Origin: Solimonas variicoloris DSM 15731 | Lineage (GTDB): Bacteria > Pseudomonadota > Gammaproteobacteria > Nevskiales > Nevskiaceae | Assembly (NCBI RefSeq): GCF_000382285.1 | Contig: NZ_KB907930.1 | Location: forward strand, 62,001 to 126,000 | Direction: 5' to 3' | Length of the DNA stretch: 64,000 bases | In this document: positions 51,786-59,992 of the stretch, piece after piece | Numbering within the stretch: the first letter of the stretch is position 1 | Layout of the letters: each line of letters starts with the position of its first letter | Notes under the pieces: generated by a model | Told to the model about the DNA's origin: nothing | Databases searched by the model: none | The model's input: the letters and a program-made list of their open reading frames with translations, nothing else | Program-made: the position numbers and the translations under genes

Positions 51786-54611
51786 TCAGTGGCGCGGCTT
51801 GAAGACCGGCTCCTCGCCGGGCGCGAGTTCGCGCGGCTTGAGCAGGAACGAGGCGATCGCCGGCAGCAGCAGGATCGCGCCGAACATGTTCGCGGTGAAC
51901 ATGAACACCAGCAGCTTGCCCATGTCGCGCTGGAACTGCAGGCCCGACCACAGCCAGGTCGCGACGCCGATGCCGAGCGTGATGCCGGTGAACACCACCG
52001 CCTTGCCGGTCATCTTCAGCGTCTTGAAGTAGGCCTCGCGCAGCTTGTAGCCGCCGGCGGTGGCGTCGGCGAGCGTCGCGTAGACGTAGATGCCGTAGTC
52101 GACGCCGATGCCGGCGGCGAGTGCGACCACCGGCAGCGTCGCCACCTTCATGCCGATGCCGAGGATCGCCATCACCGCGTAGGCCATGAACGAGACCAGC
52201 GCCAGCGGCAGCATGATCGAGACGATCGACTGCCATTCGAAGAACGACAGGAACACGCAGATGATGATGCCGATGTAGACGATGTAGAGGATCGGCTTCT
52301 CGAGGCGGTGCACTTCCTCGTTGGTCGCCGCCATCACGCCGACGTTGCCGGTCGCCAGCGCGAAGTTCACCGGGCAGGCCTTGTCCATGCTCTTGAGCTT
52401 GTCCTTGGCTGCGGTGAACTTGTCGGTCAGGTCCTTGACCGTGGCGTTGCTGGCGATGTCCTCGTCGCTGAGCTTCTTGCCGCTCTTTTTCAGCTTCTCG
52501 ACGTGCTTCTCCATCTTCACGCGGGCGACGCCGACCTCGCGGCGCGCCTCGAGCTTGGCATCGCAGTACTTGGCGTCGACGTCCTTGTGCGTCTCGAAGA
52601 ACTCGGCGGCGTTGCTCGTGTTGAACGCCTTGGTCTTGTCGACGATGCGCTCGAGCGTCGCCGCGGTGTGGTCCTTGGTGAACACGAACACGGCGAGCGC
52701 CGAGCAATCCGGGCTGAGCAGGCCGGACGAGGTCGGGATCGGCGTGATCGCCTGCACGATCGCGTACTGGTTGCGCGGCAGCACGCGGAACTTCGGCGCC
52801 GCTTCCGAGAACGCCGAGTTGACCTGCTTGGCCGCCCACGGCAGCGACAGGATGCTCTGCACGCCGACCGTGTTCTCCATGTGCTGATCGAAGCGGTCGA
52901 TCTGCTCCATCATGTCGTAGCGCACGCAGGACTCGGGGTCCATCTCGGCGACGACCTTGAAGATATCGGTGCCGATCGTGAAGTTGGCGTTGATCGCCGC
53001 CATGTCCTGGTTGAAGCGCGAGTCCGGCAGCAGCTCCGGCACGCCGGCCTGGCTGTCGCCGACCTGCAGTTCCTCGCCCTTCCACAAGCTCCAGCCGAAC
53101 AGGCCCGCGCCGATGACGATGGCGATGACCGCCGGAGCCGGACGCACCATGTTCGAGATCAGCTTCCACAGCGGATCGAACACGCTATCGCGCGAATCCT
53201 GCTTCTGCTGGAAAGCGACCGGATCGCCGATGTCGACCCAGGTCAGCATGATCGGCATCATCACCTTGTTGGTGATGATGATCGCGGCCATGCCGAGCGT
53301 CGCGTTCAGCGCCATCTCGCGGATGATGTCGATCGGAATCAGGCCGATCAGCGCGAAGCCGACGACGTCGGTCATGATCGCCATCGTTCCGTAGATCGCC
53401 AGACGCCGCCAGGTTTCGAGCGAGGCGTCGAAGCTGTTGCGGCGATTCATCGTGATCTCGCCGACCCAGGCGTTGACGTACTGCACGCCGTGGCTGACCG
53501 ACACCGCGAGAATCAGGAACGGCACCAGGATCGCGAACGGATCGAGGCCCTTGCCCATCAGGCGCAGCAGGCCGAACTCCCAGATCACGGCCGTGACCGA
53601 GCAGATCAGCGGCAGGATCGCCAGCTTGAAGCTGCCGACGTACAGCCACAGCAGGATCAGCGTCATCACCAGCGTCAGCAGGAAGAACAGCACGACCTGC
53701 ATGGTGGCGTCGATGACGTCGCCGACGACCTTGGCAAAGCCGACGATGTGGACGTCGACATCGGGGTTGTACTGCGGGTTGTCGACGGTCTCCGTCGTCA
53801 CCTCGTAGCCGTGCACGGTGATCGGCTCGGCGTTCGGATCGCGCGGATCGGCGACCGCGAAGTTCTGCAGCGCCAGCTTCCAGCCGTAGTCGACGAAGCC
53901 CTCGCCGACCTGGGTCCCCGCCTTCAGCGGGCCCTTGTCGCCCTTCAGCTTGTAAAGAATCTTCTTCGGATTGACGAAGCGGCCGCGCAGCTTCTCCTCC
54001 AGGCCCTGCGCCACCTTCTCGTAGTCGAGTTTCTCGCCGCTGACCGGATCGACTTCGAGCAGCTCGGAGTAGATCATCGCGCCGTTCTGGTCCTTGGCGA
54101 CGTAGCGGCCGACGTGGCCGCCCTTGCCGACGTTGGCGCGGACGATGTCGAAATACTGCTGGGTCGGCTGGTAGTCGGCGGGGATCACGTTGCCGCCGGC
54201 GAAGCCGCCCTCGACGACCTCGATGTAGCGCACGTCCGGCGTGAAGATCGACGACACGCGCGAGCGGTCGACGCCCGGCAGGAAGAAGATCTCGTCGGTC
54301 GCCGTCTTCAGCGAGCTCAGGAACTTCTCGTTGTAGATGTCGCCCTTGTCCGGCTTCTGGACCAGCGCGATCAGCACCGTGTTGGCGCCGCCGAACTCGG
54401 CCATGTACTGCTTGAGCACCTGCATGTACGGATGCTCGAGCGGAATCGATTTGTCGAAGCCGGCGTCGCGCTTGATCTGCATCATCTGCAAGAACAGGAA
54501 CACGGTGGCGATGACGAGGATCGCCATCGTCAGGCCGCGCCTGGCGTAGATCAGCGGTTCGATCGCGCGCAGGATGCGCTGCGTGCGGGTCAGTTCGTGG
54601 TTGTCGCTCAT
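51786..54611 (-). CDS. RND superfamily (MMPL-type) hydrophobe transporter
   Basis: 941 aa. The N-terminal helix (GLTMAILVIATVFLFLQMMQI) precedes a large periplasmic loop, then helices around ~315-490 (QVVLFFLLTLVMTLILLWLYVGSF, FAILVPFLILAVSVSHGVQYVNA). A repeat of the arrangement in the second half includes LYIVYIGIIICVFLSFFEWQS and VALAAGIGVDYGIYVYATLAD. Two SSD-like halves and the G-I-x-x-D-Y-x-I-Y segment are typical of the MMPL/HAE3-type RND proteins that move lipids and other hydrophobic molecules. No gene for a partner MFP is adjacent, but YCF48 and DUF1329 partners are. It starts 16 bp after the YCF48 gene. Confidence 0.92.
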   Translation of the reverse strand: MSDNHELTRTQRILRAIEPLIYARRGLTMAILVIATVFLFLQMMQIKRDAGFDKSIPLEHPYMQVLKQYMAEFGGANTVLIALVQKPDKGDIYNEKFLSSLKTATDEIFFLPGVDRSRVSSIFTPDVRYIEVVEGGFAGGNVIPADYQPTQQYFDIVRANVGKGGHVGRYVAKDQNGAMIYSELLEVDPVSGEKLDYEKVAQGLEEKLRGRFVNPKKILYKLKGDKGPLKAGTQVGEGFVDYGWKLALQNFAVADPRDPNAEPITVHGYEVTTETVDNPQYNPDVDVHIVGFAKVVGDVIDATMQVVLFFLLTLVMTLILLWLYVGSFKLAILPLICSVTAVIWEFGLLRLMGKGLDPFAILVPFLILAVSVSHGVQYVNAWVGEITMNRRNSFDASLETWRRLAIYGTMAIMTDVVGFALIGLIPIDIIREMALNATLGMAAIIITNKVMMPIMLTWVDIGDPVAFQQKQDSRDSVFDPLWKLISNMVRPAPAVIAIVIGAGLFGWSLWKGEELQVGDSQAGVPELLPDSRFNQDMAAINANFTIGTDIFKVVAEMDPESCVRYDMMEQIDRFDQHMENTVGVQSILSLPWAAKQVNSAFSEAAPKFRVLPRNQYAIVQAITPIPTSSGLLSPDCSALAVFVFTKDHTAATLERIVDKTKAFNTSNAAEFFETHKDVDAKYCDAKLEARREVGVARVKMEKHVEKLKKSGKKLSDEDIASNATVKDLTDKFTAAKDKLKSMDKACPVNFALATGNVGVMAATNEEVHRLEKPILYIVYIGIIICVFLSFFEWQSIVSIMLPLALVSFMAYAVMAILGIGMKVATLPVVALAAGIGVDYGIYVYATLADATAGGYKLREAYFKTLKMTGKAVVFTGITLGIGVATWLWSGLQFQRDMGKLLVFMFTANMFGAILLLPAIASFLLKPRELAPGEEPVFKPRH

Positions 54612-54627
54612 GGATATCGGGACCCGG

Positions 54628-55632
54628 TTACTTCAGCGGACGGGACAGCGGAATCGACTGCACGCCGGATTCGCCGACGGCGAGCAGAACGTCGCCGTAC
54701 GGCAGCACGCCGGACAGCGGCGTGCCGGCCGGTGACTGCAGCGTCTCGACCTTGCCGTCCGCCGCGACCGTCACGATCACGCCGTTGAGCCCGACCAGCA
54801 CCTCGCCGTCGCCCGGCACCGCGGCGCCGCCGAACATCGATGCGACGGTGCCGGCCTGCACCTGCGTCCACTTGCCCGAGCGCGCGTCGTCGCTGAGATA
54901 GACGTTGCCGCGCAGGCCGAACACGAGGGCGCCCTTTTCGCCGTGCGGCAGCACGCCGAAGTACGAGCCGTCGTACGGCGAGGCCTGCTTCTGCCAGCTG
55001 GCGCCGGCGTCGGTCGAGATCGCCATCAGGCCCTGCTCGCCGGCGATGAACAAATCGCCGTTGTTGAGCTTGGCGATCGCGTTCAGATGCAGCTCGTCTT
55101 CGTTGAAGCCGAGCGTGTCGACCTCGTTCCAGGTCGAGCCGGCGTCCGTGGTCTCCAGCATCAGGCCGTAGGCGCCGACCGCCAGAGCGCGCTGGGTGTC
55201 GAGCGCGAGCAGGCTCAGCACCGGCTTTTCGATCTCGGGCTGGAAGTTCTGCAGCTTCCAGGTGCGCCCGCCGTCCTCGGTGTGCAGGATCGCCGCGTCG
55301 TGGCCGGCGGCCCAGCCGTGCTGCGGGTCGGCGAACGCGACCGTGGTCAGCGCCGCGCGCACCGGCACCTCGACCTGCGCCCAGTCCTTGCCGTTGTTGG
55401 AAACGAGGATCGCGCCGCGGTCACCGACGGCGATCAGGTGCGCGCCGGTGTTCTTGATGTCGAGCAGCAGCGACTGCGGCGTGCGCGGCATGATCTCGGC
55501 CGGCATCGGCTTGACCGCGGCCGGCTGCGGCGACGACTCGCCCGCCGCTTCGTCCTGCGCCCATGAGGCGCTGCCGGCCAGCACGCCGAGCGCGGCCGCA
55601 GCGGCGAATCTCCAAGCTCTCTTCACGTCCAT
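54628..55632 (-). CDS. YCF48/BNR-repeat secreted propeller protein
   Basis: 334 aa from ATG 55632, which has GGGGG upstream; a GTG 18 bp earlier is possible. The signal peptide is clear (FAAAAALGVLAGSASWAQ). The body has repeated AVGDRGAILVSNNGKDW, AAGHDAAILHTEDGGRTWK, AVGAYGLMLETTDAGSTWN, IAGEQGLMAISTDAGASWQ and GLRGNVYLSDDA blocks, the bladed YCF48/photosystem-II-assembly-like beta-propeller. Genes for this family are often next to RND-type hydrophobe exporters and DUF1329 proteins, and it is probably a periplasmic component of that export route. Confidence 0.9.
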   Translation of the reverse strand: MDVKRAWRFAAAAALGVLAGSASWAQDEAAGESSPQPAAVKPMPAEIMPRTPQSLLLDIKNTGAHLIAVGDRGAILVSNNGKDWAQVEVPVRAALTTVAFADPQHGWAAGHDAAILHTEDGGRTWKLQNFQPEIEKPVLSLLALDTQRALAVGAYGLMLETTDAGSTWNEVDTLGFNEDELHLNAIAKLNNGDLFIAGEQGLMAISTDAGASWQKQASPYDGSYFGVLPHGEKGALVFGLRGNVYLSDDARSGKWTQVQAGTVASMFGGAAVPGDGEVLVGLNGVIVTVAADGKVETLQSPAGTPLSGVLPYGDVLLAVGESGVQSIPLSRPLK

Positions 55633-55702
55633 GAAACCCCCAAAACGCACGCGGCTGGCGCCGCCCGATTCTTACGATTCTTGAGACTGTCCGTTGCGGC
55701 GC

Positions 55703-57127
55703 TCAGCGCTGCGCATCACGGCTCAGTTTTCTGCCGCGCCGCGCGAGAGCGGACGGCCCGAAGTCGCCGGCTTCGATCGCGGGGTACGCGATCTCCGGGC
55801 CTTCGTTGTTGAGCGACTGGACAAGATAGCGGCCGCCCGGAAGATCGTACACCGTCTCCGCGACCGGCAGCTCGTACAGCCGGTCGTAGGCCATCACGCT
55901 GTGCGTCTCCTGCACCCGCCACAGCGCGTCGCGGTTGTCGTAGTTGTCGACCACGCGGATCTGCCAGCCGTCCTCGTCGAGATAGAAGCGGCGGTGGCGA
56001 TAGAGGTGGCTGCTGCCGCGCTTGACCGTGGCATCGACCACCCACACGCGGCGCCGCTCGTAGCGCGCCAGATCCGGGTTCAGATGATGGCGGCCGACCA
56101 GCTCGCGGTACGGCACGGCATCGCTGTGCAGCGCATAGCTGTTGGCCGGCACCAGCAGCTCCTGCTTGCCGATCAGCTTGAAGTCGTAGCGGTCGAGCGG
56201 TCCGGAATAGGCATCGATCTGGTCGTTGGTGCGCAGATCGTCGGTGCCGATGCCGGAGGTGTCGTAGCCGAGGTTCGGCACGCGCTGCGTATGCTCGGCG
56301 CCGGTGCCGAACTGCCACAGGTGACGGCCGAAATCGGCGGCGCGGGCGACATCCTCGATCAGCAGACCGGCGCCGGCCAGCCGTTCCGGCGCCTCGAGCC
56401 ATTGCAGGCGCTGCGACAGCACGCCGCGCGCGGCGCTCAGCTCGTAACCCTCCTCGCCGTAATCGAAACGCAGCTGCTCGCGCAGTTGCACCTGCGAGAA
56501 GTCGCCGCTGGCGGCGACCGCGAACTGCGCCGACACGCGCTCGGTGACCAGCGGCCGCCAGCGCAGGCGGTGATTCCACATCGCCTCGACGCCGTTCGCC
56601 GGCAGCGGGAACGGCACCGCCGTCGCCGCCTTGTCGAGCGTGCCGTCGACCAGCACCGCGCGCGTCGCGTTGGCGAGCGCGGCGGCGTAGACCGGCGGCG
56701 GATTGGCGAAGCTGCGCCGCGTCGCAAACACGCGCATGCGATAGCTGTCCGGGAACGCCGCGAACAGCGCGCGCTGCCCGGGCGTCAGCAGATCCTCGTA
56801 CTGCGCCAGGTTCTCGGCGGTGACCACGTACAGCGGGCGATCATCCGGATAGGGGTCGCAGTAGCGCCCGCGCGACGTCTCGAAGCACGGCGGCGGCGCC
56901 GTCAGGCCGCCGCTCCATGCCGGGATCGTGCCGCTGGCATTGCCGGCGACTTCGGCGCCGAGCGGACTCAGGCGCGCGCCGAGCACGGCGGCGTCCTCCG
57001 GCGTGACATAGGCCCAGGCGGCCGACAGCATGCCGCCGAGCACGGCAGCGACGCAGAACCTCACTGTTAGCGGAGCCGTTCTTCTTGCTTTTGTCACGCC
57101 CCGGTCCACTTCTCGGATTCGGACCAT
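55703..57127 (-). CDS. DUF1329 outer-membrane-associated protein (LolB-like fold)
   Basis: 474 aa from ATG 57127; a GTG at 57097 is an alternative, and the frame remains open further upstream. The signal peptide follows (TVRFCVAAVLGGMLSAAWA). The DUF1329 core is recognisable: GARLSPLGAEVAGNASGTIPAWSGGL at the N-terminus, then LPANGVEAMWNHRLRW, KLIGKQELLVPANSY, RYERRRVWVVDATVKRGSSHLYRHRRFYLDEDGWQIRVVDNYDNRDALWRV and PGGRYLVQSLNNEGPE. Such proteins are predicted periplasmic lipid- or hydrophobe-binding partners of RND exporters. It precedes the YCF48 and RND genes on the same strand. Confidence 0.92.
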   Translation of the reverse strand: MVRIREVDRGVTKARRTAPLTVRFCVAAVLGGMLSAAWAYVTPEDAAVLGARLSPLGAEVAGNASGTIPAWSGGLTAPPPCFETSRGRYCDPYPDDRPLYVVTAENLAQYEDLLTPGQRALFAAFPDSYRMRVFATRRSFANPPPVYAAALANATRAVLVDGTLDKAATAVPFPLPANGVEAMWNHRLRWRPLVTERVSAQFAVAASGDFSQVQLREQLRFDYGEEGYELSAARGVLSQRLQWLEAPERLAGAGLLIEDVARAADFGRHLWQFGTGAEHTQRVPNLGYDTSGIGTDDLRTNDQIDAYSGPLDRYDFKLIGKQELLVPANSYALHSDAVPYRELVGRHHLNPDLARYERRRVWVVDATVKRGSSHLYRHRRFYLDEDGWQIRVVDNYDNRDALWRVQETHSVMAYDRLYELPVAETVYDLPGGRYLVQSLNNEGPEIAYPAIEAGDFGPSALARRGRKLSRDAQR

Positions 57128-57254
57128 CTGCCGAGTGTAGGGCGGCATCGGGGCAGCAGCCATAGCCCGAGCGCAGCGGACGGCCGTCAGACCGGCAAAG
57201 CGTCGGCATCGCGCGCGCCGAAGCCCAGCGCAGCCGGCCGAACGCTACCCGCCT

Positions 57255-57998
57255 TCAGTCGCGCCAGATCAGCGTCGCCATGCGGCCGGTCTGCGGCGCG
57301 CGGCGGAACGAATAGAAGCGCGCGGCATCGGCGTAGGTGCAGAGGCCGCCGCCGTGCACGCGCGTCAGGCCGAGCGCCGCCAGCCGCAGGCGCGCCAGCT
57401 GGTAGAGATCGGCCATCCAGCGATCGCCCGATCGGCGCCGGAACGCCACGTCGGCCTGCGCCTGGCGCTCGACGAACGCCGCCCGCACTTCCGGACCGAC
57501 CTCGAAATGCGCCGGGCCGATCGCAGCGCCGAGCCAGGCCAGCAGCCGCGACGGCGGACACGGCGCGCAGGCGACGGTCGCCTCGAGCACGCCGCCGGCG
57601 AGACCGCGCCAGCCGGCGTGCGCGGCGCCGATCCACGAGCCGTCGTCGGCGCAGAACAGCACCGGCAGGCAATCGGCGGTCAGAATCGCGCAGATCACGC
57701 CGGCCCGCGTCGTGGCGCTGGCGTCGGCCTCCGGCGCGGTGCCGTCGAGCGCCGCCGCGTCGACCACGGTCGTGCCATGCACCTGCCGCAGCCAGGCCGG
57801 CTCGGCCGGCAGGTCCAGCGCCGCGCGCAGCCGCGCGCGATTGGCGGCGACCCGCTCGGGATCGTCGCCGGTGTTGCTGCCGAGATTGAGCGCCGCGCAG
57901 GGACCGCCGGAATCACCGCCGGCGCGCGTCGTCTGCAGCGCGTGCACGCCGGGCGGCGCCGGCCAGTCGGCGTGGACGAAGTCGAGCGGCGCCGGCAC
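57255..57998 (-). CDS. pgeF: Peptidoglycan editing factor PgeF (YfiH, laccase-domain)
   Basis: 247 aa. Signatures: ALNLGSNTGDDPERVAANRARL, WLRQVHGTTV (metal His), CAILTADCLPVLFCA (metal Cys), GAAHAGWRGLAGGVLEATV (metal His) and GAAIGPAHFEVGPEV. The protein removes L-Ser-containing muropeptide precursors to keep peptidoglycan free of wrong residues; this is the function shown for E. coli YfiH. It is 8 bp after rluD, the conserved order in gammaproteobacteria. Confidence 0.95.
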   Translation of the reverse strand: MPAPLDFVHADWPAPPGVHALQTTRAGGDSGGPCAALNLGSNTGDDPERVAANRARLRAALDLPAEPAWLRQVHGTTVVDAAALDGTAPEADASATTRAGVICAILTADCLPVLFCADDGSWIGAAHAGWRGLAGGVLEATVACAPCPPSRLLAWLGAAIGPAHFEVGPEVRAAFVERQAQADVAFRRRSGDRWMADLYQLARLRLAALGLTRVHGGGLCTYADAARFYSFRRAPQTGRMATLIWRD

Positions 57999-58006
57999 GG
58001 CGGCGG

Positions 58007-59005
58007 CTACTTCAGCTCGCCGCGTGCATGCGCGCGCAGCAGCGCCAGCAGGTCCTGCATGTCGGCCGGCGGCTCGGCGACCGCGCCGATGCGCTTGCCG
58101 CTGCTCGGATGCGTGACTTCGAGCTCGCGCGCATGCAGCGCCTGGCGCGGGAAAGCCTTGAGCGTGTCGCGCAGCAGCGGCGGCAGGCCCGCGCCGCGCA
58201 TCGGCCCGCCGTAGAGGAAGTCGCCGACGATCGGTTTGCGGATATGGGCCATGTGCACACGGATCTGGTGCGTGCGCCCGGTTTCGAGGCGCACGCGCAC
58301 GTGCGTGTGCTGCGCGAAACGCTCGTGCACCCGGTAGTGCGTGACCGCCGGCCGGCCGTCGTCGACGACCGCCATTTTCAAGCGGTCGCGCGGATGGCGG
58401 CCGATCGGCGCGTCGATGGTGCCGCCGGCGATCATCTCGCCCTGCACGATGGCGTCGTACTCGCGCGTGAACTCGCGCCGCGCCAGCTCGTCGACCAGCT
58501 TGTGATGCGCTTTCAGCGTCAGCGCCACGACCAGCAGGCCCGAGGTGTCCTTGTCGAGGCGATGGACGATGCCGGCACGCGGCACCGCCGCGGTCTGCGG
58601 AAAATGGTGCAGCAGCGCGTTCTGCAGGGTACTGGCGCGCTGGCCGGCGCCCGGATGCACGGTCAGGCCGGCCGGCTTGTTGATGATGGCGATCGCCTTG
58701 TCGGCGTGCACGACCTCGATCGGGATGTCCTGCGGCTCGACGCCGGTCTCCTGCTCGGGCTCGGCGTCGAGCTCGAGGTGGTCGCCGCCGGCGACCGGAT
58801 GGCGCGTCTTCTGCTGGGCGACGCCGTTGACGCGCACGCGCCCGGCCTCGATCCAGCCCTGCAGACGGGCCCGCGAATAGGCGTCGAACAGCTTGGCGCA
58901 GGCGACGTCGAGCCGGCTGCCGTCAAGCGACTCGGGAACCTCGGCGCTCAGATGCAGGTCTTCTTCGTCCGCGGATGCGGGGCTCAAGCTATACTCCTGG
59001 GACAT
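58007..59005 (-). CDS. rluD: 23S rRNA pseudouridine(1911/1915/1917) synthase RluD
   Basis: 332 aa from the ATG at 59005; ATG 59023 is an alternative adding six residues. An S4-like N-terminal domain (SRLDVACAKLFDAYSRARLQGWIEAGRVRVNGV) precedes the RluA-type catalytic domain with IVHRLDKDTSGLLVVA (catalytic Asp in H-R-L-D) and RTHQIRVHMAHIRKPIVGDFLYGG. RluD modifies helix 69 of 23S rRNA. It is divergent from bamD with only ~20 bp between start codons, as in E. coli rluD/bamD. Confidence 0.95.
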   Translation of the reverse strand: MSQEYSLSPASADEEDLHLSAEVPESLDGSRLDVACAKLFDAYSRARLQGWIEAGRVRVNGVAQQKTRHPVAGGDHLELDAEPEQETGVEPQDIPIEVVHADKAIAIINKPAGLTVHPGAGQRASTLQNALLHHFPQTAAVPRAGIVHRLDKDTSGLLVVALTLKAHHKLVDELARREFTREYDAIVQGEMIAGGTIDAPIGRHPRDRLKMAVVDDGRPAVTHYRVHERFAQHTHVRVRLETGRTHQIRVHMAHIRKPIVGDFLYGGPMRGAGLPPLLRDTLKAFPRQALHARELEVTHPSSGKRIGAVAEPPADMQDLLALLRAHARGELK

Positions 59006-59025
59006 CGCTCGATGTTTGGCCATCA

Positions 59026-59910
59026 ATGAAATTCAGATATTTTGCCGTGGCGCTGGCCGCCGTCGGCCTTGTCGCGTGCAGTTCCAATCCAGACAAGGCG
59101 CCGACGCGGAACCCGTTCAAGCCTGATGAGGTGTCGCAGCGCGAACAGCGTCTGCAGGCCGGCCAATTGTACGCGGCGGCGCGCGATGCGCTGGATTCGG
59201 CCGACTACAACACCGCGATCCAGCGCTACACGACGCTGGCGACCCGCTTTCCGTTCACCGACTACGCGGTGCAGGGACAGCTCGAGAAAGTCTACGCCGA
59301 GTACCGCTCGTACAAGTCGGACGAGGCGCTGACCGACGCCGACCGCTTCCTGCGCGACTACCCGCGCCACCCGAACGCCGACTACATCCAGTACCTCAAG
59401 GGCCTGGTCAACTTCGAGCGCGACCGCGGCTTCGAGGCCATGCTCGGCGCCGACATCTCGAAGCGCGACGTCACCAATCTGCGCCGTGCGTTCGACGACT
59501 TCCAGCTGCTGGCCCAGAAGTACCCGAGCAGCAAGTACGTCGGCGACGCGCGCCTGCGCATGATCAACCTGCGCAATCGCATCGCCGACCATGAAATGAC
59601 CGTGGTGCGCTACTACATGCGCCGCGGCGCGTACATCGCCGCCGCCAAGCGTGCCGAGCAGATCGTCGCGCAGTACCCGGGCTCGCCGATCACCGTCGAG
59701 GCGCTCGCCGCGCTTGAGAAGGCGTATCGCAGCATCGGCCTCAACGATCAGGCCGACGACGCTCACAAGCTGTATCAGGCGTACATGAACCCGAACTGGG
59801 CAGCGCCGGCCGAAGCGCTGCCGCCGGCCCGCCCGGCGCCGGCCACTCCGGCGCCCGCGCCGGAGGCGCCGCAAGCACCGGCTTCGCAGAACCTGCCGTC
59901 GTCGTCCTGA
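59026..59910 (+). CDS. bamD: Outer membrane assembly lipoprotein BamD
   Basis: 294 aa. The lipoprotein signal reads MKFRYFAVALAAVGLVACSS, lipobox Leu-Val-Ala-Cys. TPR repeats cover ~35-250: LYAAARDALDSADYNTAIQRYTTLATRFPF, LEKVYAEYRSYKSDEALTDADRFLRDYPRHPN, and VVRYYMRRGAYIAAAKRAEQIVAQYPGSP. The C-terminus is Pro/Ala-rich. BamD with BamA is an essential part of the machine that inserts beta-barrel proteins such as LptD. A bidirectional terminator follows. Confidence 0.96.
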   Translation: MKFRYFAVALAAVGLVACSSNPDKAPTRNPFKPDEVSQREQRLQAGQLYAAARDALDSADYNTAIQRYTTLATRFPFTDYAVQGQLEKVYAEYRSYKSDEALTDADRFLRDYPRHPNADYIQYLKGLVNFERDRGFEAMLGADISKRDVTNLRRAFDDFQLLAQKYPSSKYVGDARLRMINLRNRIADHEMTVVRYYMRRGAYIAAAKRAEQIVAQYPGSPITVEALAALEKAYRSIGLNDQADDAHKLYQAYMNPNWAAPAEALPPARPAPATPAPAPEAPQAPASQNLPSSS

Positions 59911-59933
59911 AGCCGCCGACCGCCTTCAAAGCG

Positions 59934-59973
59934 CCAACGAAAATGCCCGCCTGATGGCGGGCATTTTCGTTGG
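59934..59973. terminator. Bidirectional terminator between bamD and nadE
   Basis: An 18-bp perfect stem, CCAACGAAAATGCCCGCC and its exact reverse complement, around the loop TGAT. A- and T-rich stretches flank the GC core in both directions, so it can serve bamD (+) and nadE (-), which converge here 82 bp apart. Confidence 0.92.
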
Positions 59974-59992
59974 TGGCCGGCGCCGCGGCGGT

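Noticed and set aside
51789-54788. A ~1000-codon plus-strand frame opposite the RND transporter
   Set aside because: His/Asp/Arg-rich composition and no domains; the minus strand encodes a full RND protein with membrane helices and has its own terminator.
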